From NCBI GenBank assembly GCA_010356995.1, contig ML996697.1, positions 659,003 to 723,002 of the forward strand: a stretch of 64,000 nucleotides of DNA. Direction: 5' to 3'. Each line of letters opens with the position of its first letter. Within the stretch, counting starts at the first letter, position 1. A program made the translations under genes and the position numbers. Positions 22,901 to 37,554 of the stretch are shown piece by piece. This stretch comes from Trichodelitschia bisporula (lineage: Eukaryota > Ascomycota > Dothideomycetes > Phaeotrichales > Phaeotrichaceae). The notes under the pieces were generated by a model. It searched no databases and was not told the origin of the DNA. It saw nothing but the letters and a program-made list of their open reading frames with translations.

Positions 22901-24943
22901 AATTATATTGACAATCCCGACAAGGAACATTTTCCGTCCAAGTTTTATAGGGCAAGCGGCATCGCATCCCACCCGAAGAGGCATATAGGACCCTCCCGCG
23001 ACCTTTCCGATACGGGAGTCGCCAGCGGAGCACGTCCTCGTGCGGCACCGACAATGACACTGGCAACTATACCCGGCCCCTGCAGCACTTCAGCAGCTCA
23101 CCGACAACCGTGCGGCGGCCGGCACTGCCGCTTCTTCGTATAACGATGGCTCGAACGATGCCGGCTCTATAGAAAGCTTATATATCTGAGAATGATAAAG
23201 CTCCATCTCCCCAGACGGCTGAGCGCGGATGGGAGGAATTCCACCCGGACCTCCACACCAACATCTCGCTTCTACCTTCAGCGCCGACCAGGTTGACGCC
23301 CAAGAGCCTGCCATAGGTGACAGCTGCGACGAACCGCCCTCTAAAGTGCCTCCCCCCATTCACAGCCCTCCAGACGATGATACGGTTGTTGTGAGCACGC
23401 CCGGCAGACCCCAGTCCCGGCGCCCTCTTCTCCTCAGGACCCAGAAGTCGAGTGAGACATCTGCGCAACCACTCGCTTCTATACTTATGCCGAGCGCGAG
23501 ACCGCCTACGCCGTTCTGCGCGATCTTGAGATCGAGCGACACCGCCGGCGTCACCAGCGTCAGGCTGAGTTTCCTGAGAGTTACTCTTGCGCGTTGAATT
23601 CCGTATAGCCAGGCGCAGGGTCGGCGTCCCGGAAGTCCGGTATATGGCGCATATATTTCTATATGATCTGAATCCTCCGTTGCCGCCCCCTCACTATCAT
23701 CAGCTCTAGAGAACCCCACAACCGCCGCCAGTCCCGATCTGCGAGGATAAAAACAATCCAGGCAACGCACTCTCCCTCGCTCTCATCTCCCCGACCCGGC
23801 AGCCCGACCCAGGCGACGGCGATTTCTACCGCCAAAGCGTCCCAACGCGCGCGCCGCTTCTCACCCGACCTATAGAAGATAATGTTACCCCTAACCCGCA
23901 TTTATCCGCCTAGATCTGCCGACGACCAAGCTCCCATGGGCAAGGCATCTTTCGTCACCATGTCAAGATTGCTTACAACTGCAAGCAGAACCACTTTGAG
24001 ATGGAGGGCTACGGGAGGAACGGTGCCTTCCGTGACTTTAACTACGTCTGGGAGCGGTATTCTCAGCCGTGACCGCGCTGCGGGGCGCACTTCGAGGTTG
24101 TCGTCGATACCATTAGGGCGGCTTATATACTTGGTCCCGAGTCACGCCCTCCGGGCCGTGGGCTATATAATGACGGCTCTGGCGACATTGCTCATGCCAG
24201 GCATGAACTGCACGAGGCGGGTATAAAGGTCTTTTATGCGGCGCACGTCAAGCCCGCCGTGAGGACTACGGTGTCTCGGTTGCAGGCACGATCTGCAAAA
24301 ATAACAAGACCGAGAACTATCCGTTTCTCTGGCTGTCCCTCCATTCCGTGCCAGCAACAATGAGCAGAAAGCTGCTCCGCGCGCCATCATTATACCGCCA
24401 GTTATAGAGCAAGTCTGCACACTTGCTAATTGGATCAATGCACCCAAGATGCTCCAAGAGGCCGACACCGCCAATCGACGCGCCTTTGAAGACCAGCAGC
24501 TGCGGGGCCCGTGTGCGCGTCGATAAAGTTGGAGCATGTCAACTCCACAACCCTCTTCAACTACTCCGTCTTCCCAACATCTCACTTCTGCTAACACAAT
24601 TATATGTTCCTCCGGCATGTTGATCCCACGCTGCCCCTGTGCTTTGTCGGGACCTCGCACCATACGGTGTCGGCCTGGGTTTTTTTGCGCCGGAGATCTC
24701 AGTATACGGGGGCGGAATATATGGTAATCTTGCAACAGCGAACAATACTTACGACTACCAGAGCGAGAACACGCTGTTGGACAAGGGCTTTCAGGACACA
24801 GCCGGATGATGGCCGCGGGTGGATTCATCTGTAAATCTCGATTTGTGCATAGAAAATCTCAGTTTGAGGAGCAAACCATGTTTTTATCAGCCGGTTGAAT
24901 TGGCATCGAGCTTCGGCGTTCAAAAAGGGCAAAAGCATAGAGC
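19991..24943. other. gene-fragment region, no intact gene
   Basis: About 5 kb with code-like segments that switch frame every 100-200 bases. Examples on the plus strand are a polar helical segment at 20,550-20,700 ending in NMIMNFVNDAIALK at a GTAAGC donor, with a CAG acceptor near 20,759 and continuation IVAQNRQLGEQ; a segment near 22,890-22,970 with NYIDNPDKEHFPSKFYR; and one near 23,940-24,055 with FEMEGYGRNGAFRDFNYVWE. Each looks like diverged exon sequence with stops or shifts between. I cannot name these families. TATATA-type words are frequent. No transposase or reverse transcriptase motif was seen. Confidence 0.4.
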
Positions 24944-25144
24944 GGTTTGGGATTGGCTGCTGGTCACCCACACAATCACTAGTTCTAGTTCTAATCAACC
25001 GGCTCGTACCTTTACCAATTCCGCGCGCGGATGTAGGTCTCTGAGAAAACCAGTCCCCGTCTACCCACTCAAGTGAAACAGCGAACCGGTTGATTAGAAC
25101 TAGAACTAGTGGTTGTGTGGGTGACCAGCAGCCAATCCCAAACC
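24944..25144. repeat. 59-bp near-perfect inverted repeat made of 5S pieces
   Basis: Arm 24944-25002 and arm 25086-25144 are reverse complements over 59 bp with one mismatch, separated by 83 bp. Both arms are the 3' half of a damaged 5S rRNA sequence (GGGTGACCAGCAGCCAATCC on the right arm). The near identity implies a recent inverted duplication, in contrast to the decayed DNA around it. Confidence 0.85.
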
Positions 25145-25153
25145 CCGGTATGT
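25034..25153 (+). pseudogene. 5S rRNA pseudogene
   Basis: Related to the intact copy at 25,293, but it lacks the first 10 or so bases, carries about 12 extra bases (duplicated AACTAG) in the GATTAG...GTTG region, has a C-to-T change that breaks helix II, and has CCCAAACCCC where CCCAACTGCT is needed for helix I. It still ends in GGTATGTTTTTG. Its 3' half is the right arm of the inverted repeat. Confidence 0.8.
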
Positions 25154-25292
25154 TTTTGTCCTCTGCATTGGAGCCTTATTTGGCTAGGAGGGTAATGCGG
25201 GGGAAGCTCTGCTGCGCAGTCCTATGTCTTTATTTTTTTACCAGGCTCTAACTCTCAGGCCCGCTATGTACCACCTTGCAACTTCATTCAGC

Positions 25293-25410
25293 ACATACGG
25301 CCACAGGTCGCTGAGAACACCAGTCCCCGTCTGCTCACTGAAGTTAAACAGCGAACCGGTTGATTAGTAGTTGCGTGGGTGACCAGCAGCGAATCCCAAC
25401 TGCTGTATGT
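25293..25410 (+). rRNA. 5S ribosomal RNA
   Basis: 118 nt, the same length as the copy at 2,215. It begins ACATACGGCCACAG and ends CTGCTGTATGT; the ends pair as helix I. Internal CACCAGTCCCCGTCTGCTCA and GTAGTTGCGTGGGTGACCAG are intact. Helix II here is GGTCGCTG with CAGCGAACC, a different but fully paired version of the one at 2,215, and the GTTG/CAAC pairing replaces GTAG/CTAC. A run of T follows 8 bases after the 3' end. Likely functional despite lying among pseudogenes. Confidence 0.88.
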
Positions 25411-25875
25411 ATTTGACTTTTTTTTTGCTCCGGCTGCTTTTCTCTTCAGCCTTCCAGGTGGCACAGGAAAAGCTCGGCGCAAGTTGCGCGAGGGCGCCTT
25501 GGCTTGCCAATGTCATCCACTTCTTTTGGCAAGGCTGACGATCTTCCTCATACTTGAACTTCAACTATACATCACACCCACTGATACGAAGCACGCAGGT
25601 GAAAACTTAGGAGGACGACCCCAAGATGAGAGCACGCAAAGGCGAACGAAAAGAAGAACTGTGTTGAGTGCTAACTGTGTGGATGAAGAGAGAGAGACAC
25701 AACAAAAGCGACTAAAGTACAGGAGGCGAATCCCCCTGGTGACTGCCTAGATATCATGCTTCGCAATAGCCCCATGGCCTCTCCTACTCCCATCACTCTG
25801 AGCCCTAATGGCAGTAGCACACCATGCTGTTGTTGATATATTTCTTTCAGCTGAACAGAACGGCCACATCTTCCC
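25411..25875. other. no gene seen
   Basis: Sequence between the 5S gene and the P-loop remnant. No motif-supported frame. Confidence 0.4.
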
Positions 25876-26445
25876 TCAGGGACTGATGCGGCCAATGAGC
25901 TCCTCAAGGGAAACGCGGTGCACGTTAAGGTCAAAGACCTTGTCGGTGCCCGCAATAACCATTCGGTGTGGCATATCATTTTCGAGGAATGCCTCAATCT
26001 TTTTGGCATTCTCAAAGGTGACGTGCTTGTTGAATCAAGCGTCAGGTGCGGGTGGCCGTCGAAACGAAAAAGCTCACACCTCGAGCTTAAATCCCGGAGC
26101 ACTTGGACACCCGTCAGTCTTCCCGTTCCGCTGTTGATGCGGTCAGGATGTGCAACGCGCTGGAGATTCTTGTCGTTCCCTCGGGTAATCGGGATGAGTG
26201 CGTGGAAGTTTTGCCTCGACGGGGTCAATCAGTTGGTGGTTGTCCAACATAATGCAATCCCCATGCAGCGGTGCAAACTCTTTGGCTATGGCGAACTTTC
26301 CAGAGCCTGGGAAGCCATTGATCCAAACCACGGGGGCAACTCCCTCAACTTTGGGAGTGGAAGAAGAGGGTGGCACGGATGGAGCGATCAAGCCAGGAAG
26401 ACTCGGATCTAGTATAAACATGCGGGGGGGTGCTTGGTTCTCCAT
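25876..26445 (-). pseudogene. fungal P-loop NTPase remnant with internal deletion
   Basis: Minus strand. From the ATG at 26445 the frame encodes VVWINGFPGSGKFAIAKEF, a Walker A P-loop, then MLDNHQLIDPVEAKLPRTHP, typical of a family of small P-loop proteins common in filamentous fungi. After HPDYPRERQ the middle of the protein is missing. The sequence resumes in another frame with NLQRVAHPDRINSGTGRLTG and LRDLSSRCELFRFDGHP, then shifts once more into HVTFENAKKIEAFLENDMPH, ending at 25876. One internal deletion and two frame changes make a pseudogene, but each remaining block is well preserved, so it is young or still partly constrained. Its promoter (TATA at 26524-26532) is intact. Confidence 0.7.
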
Positions 26446-26523
26446 CGGTGGCACCTCGTTCTGGTGAGGGGAAAGAAGAGAGATGGAAAAGCGATGGATG
26501 GGAAGCGACTGCAGTCCTGGCAC

Positions 26524-26532
26524 TATTTATAC
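26524..26532 (-). promoter_or_regulatory. TATA box of the P-loop remnant
   Basis: GTATAAATA on the minus strand, about 80 bp upstream of the ATG at 26445, followed by a pyrimidine-rich leader. A complete-looking promoter for a broken gene. Confidence 0.5.
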
Positions 26533-26560
26533 TCTGGTGCGGTGGTGGTGGGCAGCATCC

Positions 26561-26654
26561 AGGAAGTCACGTCCCACCTGTGTAGGAAGTTACATCCCAC
26601 CTGTGTAGTAAGTTACAGCCCACATATGGGTAGGAAGTCACGTCCTACCTATGG
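26561..26654. repeat. four tandem 23-25 bp repeats
   Basis: Units at 26561-26583, 26584-26606, 26607-26631 and 26632-26654, with the core AGGAAGTYACRTCCCACCTG. They sit 30-125 bp upstream of the TATA box of the P-loop remnant and could have been an upstream activating array. Confidence 0.85.
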
Positions 26655-27496
26655 AGGAAGGAGGATCTTATGCCGGGAAGCCACCATCACTTCCTGAAGG
26701 GAGTTACCGGCTGTTTGTTGATGATGTGGAGCACGATGGGATGCATCATGGCAAGCACGCTGGTTATGCCAGTAGGAACTAAGGAGTACGATGCAGGCAC
26801 ACTGCATACACATGGCAACAGCCCCTGGTTTGTTTACGACATTGTTATGGCAGTATCGCCCAGCGCCTAGGAAGCCAACATGGCAACTGATTGTACTTAG
26901 GCTAGCTGGCACCGCGGCCGTCTTTCGAAGGGCGTCTTCGGCTTCACTTTTGCTTCCAATCACTGCTCGTGACGTTGTCTTTCCACACCACCAACAGCGC
27001 CTGTCTCTCGCTCCAGATTCATTCATTACACCAGAGTTTACGAGCCATCTCTGGCACGTCTTAGAGATCATCACCACTCCCACTCGCTTCTAGCACTCGC
27101 TTTGCCTACTACCACAATACACCGGTGTTAGTGCCCCCATACATACAACAAGCTTTGAGGTTTCGCGGGCAACGCACAGCGAGGCTCGCCCACAAATACA
27201 CGCTCTCTTACCGTTTTCCTCTTGTGAGTCCCATACAGCTTCCTCTGTCGAACAGCTGACGTCGAGGCGACCAAAAACCCAATTCCCGTTGCTAATGCTC
27301 TCATAGATCACGGGCCACGCACCATGCCTGTTGGCAGCGCAGCCGACGAGAAGACCCAAGTGCTCGGCTTGGACGTAGTGATTAACAGCCATGTTTCCCG
27401 GTGAGAGCAGGAGGACGCTGGCTCGGAGATGGGCACCCTCTGCGCGGCTGTTCTCGATAGCGACGGGCACCCGGCGGCCTACAGTTCCTTCACTCA
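26655..27496. other. no supported gene
   Basis: About 840 bases with overlapping frames on both strands and no recognised motif. Confidence 0.4.
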
Positions 27497-27690
27497 ACTT
27501 CCTCCGAAATTCCTTGCCAAAGGAGCAGCTACTGTGCGACGCTTCGATGACAGATCAGCTCTTGACTGAACTGGAATCCATTCCTTTGGCGATTGTACAA
27601 GCAGTAGCCTTCATTGCAAAAATTCCAATGTCCATTTCCCAATATCTGCAGCTCCTGCGGAATACCGACCAAGACATGGCCGATCTACGC
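27497..27690 (+). pseudogene. NLR (NB-ARC) protein fragment
   Basis: About 65 codons in one frame with SLPKEQLLCD, LLTELESIPLAIVQAVAFI and MSISQYLQLLRNTDQDM. This is the end of an NB-ARC/NACHT signalling ATPase as found in fungal NLR proteins, where LPLAIVQAAAFI (GLPL-like) and SISEYLxLL are standard. No P-loop upstream and no TPR or ankyrin repeats downstream. The segment stops abruptly at 27,690, where a different gene piece begins. Confidence 0.65.
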
Positions 27691-28650
27691 TGTACCACAC
27701 TTCTGTCGCCTTCTTCCACAAGACCATGGGATACAAGTACTGCTTTGTGCCGGCGACTACAGACACCGTCAGCTCGCCGATGGGTCTAGGTTCCGACTAC
27801 GAGCGCGTGTCTATCCCCTCTCTCGGCCAGAAGGCTCACCTTGCGGACTCGATGCAGTTTCCTCTGGAATACTTCCTCCCCGTAGAAGACGACGGACCTG
27901 GCGCCCACTACGTGTAATACGTCTTTCCGCGGTGAAGACCCTGACCCCATACACCTGAACCAGTTTTAACCACGTGGAGTGTGAACTGGCAGGTCCTGTC
28001 AGTAAAGGGATGGAGGCTGCCGAGAGCTACACCGTGAACCACGTGTGGTCTCTTCTCCAGCACCATGAGGCGCTGGTTCAAAGTGTGGCTGGGAGCACGG
28101 ATCATTTGATGCAGTTACTCAAGTTATACCGCGGTTACGGCAGTCAATTTCCATGGATCACTCTGGATAACGCGCTCTCACTCGGGATCATGGATAACAG
28201 CTGTTGGAAGTTTGTCCTCGAGGAGGATCCCACGAAAGGGAGAACCATCACCAGGGCAGGGGAGCTGAGGCTAATCAACCACTTTGGTGGCGCTGTCTGG
28301 ACTGAGCAGATGGGCCACCTAGCCGTACCCTTTTACCAGGCGTTCCTTGACCAGGCGAGCGCAAAGGCGCGCTGTGCTGAATTGCTGCTGGGTTACGGCG
28401 AAGTTTTGGGTCTTGGTGAGCAACACTCCGCGAAAGACGTGCTTGCCGCACTCGTGCAGCACGAAGTGTCCACCGAAAAATGCAACTGGTACGTCCAGAT
28501 CCGACAAGAGAAGTCCATGCTCACCACGGGCTGGGGAATGGGGGTGGAGAGTTTTTTGGCGTGGGTCTTTCAACACCACGACATTCGCGACCTGACAGTC
28601 ATACCGCGAATGAAAGGCCTCATTTACTCCGTGGTGGCTTACCTATCGCC
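27690..28650 (+). pseudogene. class II aminoacyl-tRNA-synthetase-like remnant (Asp/Asn type)
   Basis: Three frames in succession carry blocks of one protein: LYHTSVAFFHKTMGYKYCFV and SMQFPLEYFL up to 27,917; a short TSFRGEDPDPIHLNQF around 27,920-27,966 (class II motif 2 region) with stops in the neighbouring frames; and from about 27,970 VECELAGPVSKGMEAAESYT through WITLDNALSLGIMDNSCW and GRTITRAGELRLINHFGG to a motif 3 region GWGMGVESFLAWVFQHHD and IPRMKG. The motif 3 arginine expected after the Glu (GxGxER) is Ser. Frameshifts and the lost Arg mark a pseudogene. The family is a fungal/bacterial paralogue of Asp/Asn tRNA ligases. Confidence 0.65.
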
Positions 28651-28770
28651 TTGTGGGAGAGTGGTTTGTTGGAGGCGAGAGTGGGGGAACCGGTAGGAAT
28701 TCGTGCGTTGCGATGGGTGTGAGCGGGTCATGACCGAAGGCGATTTACCCGGTGATCGTAACCTGATATA

Positions 28771-28797
28771 AGCAGCGAATCCTAACTGCTGTATGGT
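28771..28797 (+). pseudogene. 5S rRNA 3' fragment
   Basis: AGCAGCGAATCC followed by TAACTGCTGTATG matches the last 25 or so bases of the 5S genes. Nothing of the first 90 bases precedes it. Confidence 0.6.
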
Positions 28798-28923
28798 TTT
28801 GATTATTTTGCCCTTCTCTCCAGCGTGTTGCTCTTCTTGCAGACCATAACATCAATCATCCTCTAAAACCAGCAAAAAGCCAGCACGATGAATCATTACT
28901 TTTACCCTTAACCCTCAACCCCT

Positions 28924-35252
<6,329 letters not shown>

Positions 35253-35800
35253 TCACTTTCCATGCTTCGCTTGACCCCATGATGAGGAGATACTTCGTAA
35301 GGGCAGCCGGCTGGCCGTAGGGGCTCTCGGCTTCCCCGGACCCCGTTTGAACATCATGAAGGCGTGCTCGGGGGCGTCATCGGCGGAGGTAAGCGGTGTG
35401 TCCAGCGGAGAGAAAGGCCTGTGGTGCCTGTATAGATTGACGCTGACATAATTGCTGGGGCTCTCCGAGCCGATGATGCGCGCCTTGTCGGCCATGTAGT
35501 CGAAGAACTGGAGAACTTCCGCACGCACGTTTTTACCACCCTCAGGGGCATCAAGCTCCACCTTGACGCGGACGGCGATGTTAATGAACAGCTGCTCGCA
35601 GTAGTACTGCCAAAGCTTACAGCTGCCGCTGACATTAAGATGCCCTGCCATATACTCCCAAACGCAACATAAGTTGGAGGAGGAGTAGCAGTTCTAGAAG
35701 TAGTCAAATGAAGCGTCTTCATTAGTAGTCCGCTTGAGCAGCGGTTCGTGCTTGAGATGCTCTAGGACGTAGTTCTGTTCCGCAAGTGGTAAGTCAGCGG
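35253..35800 (-). pseudogene. exon-like coding remnant, unknown family
   Basis: On the minus strand a well-formed stretch reads NYVLEHLKHEPLLKRTTNED, an in-frame TAG, then MAGHLNVSGSCKLWQYYCEQ, FINIAVRVKVELDAPEGG, EVLQFFDYMADKARIIGSES and SNYVSVNLY, ending at 35253. Composition is that of a folded cytosolic protein, not chance GC-rich frame. The stop codon, lack of a clear start and the degenerate flanks suggest a damaged gene; an unrecognised intron around 35,690 would be the alternative. I do not recognise the family. Confidence 0.4.
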
Positions 35801-35952
35801 CGTATAAAAAGAGGGAATGGGAGATAGACCTTTGTGCTACAAGGTCCGGCTCTTATACTGACGAATAGTATCACCGCCCTTCCTGCGAGACTGCTAGTAC
35901 CGGAAGTCTGCCTTTTCGATAACGAAGCCGTACACCTCCTTGATGACGCCAT

Positions 35953-36201
35953 TCATGCGAAAGCTCGATGCAAACAGGAATTCTCCAAACTCGCATCCTG
36001 TGGGACGGAGGCGGCAGCCGTGGTCTGGTCGCCCATTTTGGTGATCTGGGCCTTCAAAGCTTCATTCTCCTTCAGTTGCTCAGCATCCTGTGGGATGGAG
36101 TTGGCAGCAGTAGCCTCGTCGTGTATTTTGGTGATTTGAGCCTTCAGAGCTTGGTTCTCCGAGTTGATGAGACTGAAATTCGCGGCGGCGGCGACACGCA
36201 T
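35953..36201 (-). other. coiled-coil coding segment with internal repeat
   Basis: Minus-strand frame containing two copies of a roughly 33-residue unit: NQALKAQITKIHDEATAANS then NEALKAQITKMGDQTTAAAS, each followed by a PQDA motif. The heptad pattern predicts a coiled coil. It may belong with the exon-like pieces on either side (35,253-35,800 and 37,142-37,469), but I could not join them in phase. Confidence 0.35.
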
Positions 36202-36929
36202 TTCTTCAACTTGCTGAGGGGAAGCCGCACCCAGGTAGACGGCGAGAAAGCTTGCCAGCGCATAAGCTTAGAGAAGCGGGCAAGGGCAGCATGGTAAAAT
36301 AATTGCCTTGCGCCAATGAAGTGTGTGCATAAGATGCAGAAACCGTAAGGCTGGTGATGAATAAGCTCCTCTCGGAATCTAGCCCAAGTCATGCCCTCGG
36401 CACAGCACCTGGAGTCCTCACTAGTTCATGTAGAAGTCCAGAGCATTGCACTAGGGTGTCCGTTCCCTATGAATAAATGCCGACATGATGGTATCAAAGT
36501 GAAGAAACGGTGCGAAGCGCAGCCCAGTCATGGCCAGGGAAGCATGGATAGTCCTGCGGGGGGGGGTTTCGTGATTCTATATAGCCACATGCGTCTACGG
36601 ACATAGACGGAGGCCGAGTCGCTTGCCTCGCGCCGGTTGGTGTAGCGGTTCGTGATGTGGCGGGCCACTATATGTTGGTGAAGGTTGTGTGAAAGCGCGG
36701 GGGCAAAGGGTGCTGGGGCGTCCTGTGAAGTGGCGTCATTTTTGTCCGCTGCCTCGAGAAAGGTCGGTATGGGGAATGAGGAAGTGAGCGAGTCACAGTT
36801 CCAAGTGCTGGGAGAGAGACCAGCCCCATCACCGGCGAGCGGGCGGCGTCGAAGGCTCGATGAACAGCCCGGCCAACCAGTGCGCCATCATGTCGTCGCG
36901 GAGGGCCCAGGACTCCGCAGCTCAGCCCG

Positions 36930-37108
36930 CGCCTAGCGAGAATTCTTCAATTCGTCGGCGAGGCCCTTGGTGTAGCTCGCCTGGCGGTCGTCGAGAAGGT
37001 CCTCGAGGTGGCGCACCTGATCCGTGAGACCGGTGCAGAGGGATTCAAGATTCTTAACTAGAGCCGGCTTCCGGTGTTAGTAAATGCTCTAGTACACGCC
37101 TGACTCTA
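36930..37108 (-). other. exon-like coiled-coil segment with intron
   Basis: Minus strand: PALVKNLESLCTGLTDQVRH continuing to a stop near 36,938, preceded by a textbook 46-nt intron (GTAAGT, TTACTAAC, GAAG) and the short exon end AAEGHDDAD. The upstream frame then meets a stop. Possibly the last exons of a small coiled-coil protein or its remnant. Confidence 0.35.
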
Positions 37109-37141
37109 CTTACATCTGCATCGTCGTGGCCCTCCGCCGCA

Positions 37142-37469
37142 TTAAGCCGGGGCCTGAGGAGCTAGGACCTCAGCGGCAGGCTCGCTACGATTCTTTTTAG
37201 GTATCTGGGTCATACGGTCCTTCTTATGTTAGTGCCCCCTGTCGTATGTGTCTAGAAATACTCACATCGGTGCTGTGGCTAGCCGCCGCCTGGCCGGCGT
37301 CACCCTCGCTATGCAGTTTGGCGATCTCTGCTTCCGTCGCCGCGACAGCAATACGATGCGCGCTCGTTCGAAGGAAAATCCGGTTCATCGGAGATAGCCT
37401 GCCGCCACAGCCGCGGCGTCGAGTTGGAAGGTGGGCGTTTGTGCCGACTGCAGAAGCGGCGCATTGCAC
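37142..37469 (-). other. two-exon coding segment, unknown
   Basis: Minus strand, exon ending at 37266 (AATEAEIAKLHSEGD and SHSTD), 43-nt intron 37223-37265 with GTGAGT, GCACTAAC and AAG, then exon 37222-37142 (KDRMTQIPKKNRSEPAAEVL) ending in a stop. The splice join is in phase. The true start is not found. Unknown function. Confidence 0.35.
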
Positions 37470-37554
37470 GCTTCAGGGCCTGCACGAACGCAGCCGGGAC
37501 GGGCGGCAGACTGCCGGCCAAATCATCGCGGTAGCTCGCGTAAGAGGAATCCAT

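Noticed and set aside
19991-24943. RIP-mutated transposon
   Set aside because: No transposon protein motif was seen, and GC-rich stretches without C-to-T bias remain; TATATA words alone are not the RIP pattern. Index calculation would settle it.
24944-25410. MITE or LTR explanation for the dispersed GTGACCAGCAGC repeat
   Set aside because: The full copies fold as 118-nt 5S rRNA with paired ends and T-tract terminators, so the repeat is 5S rDNA.
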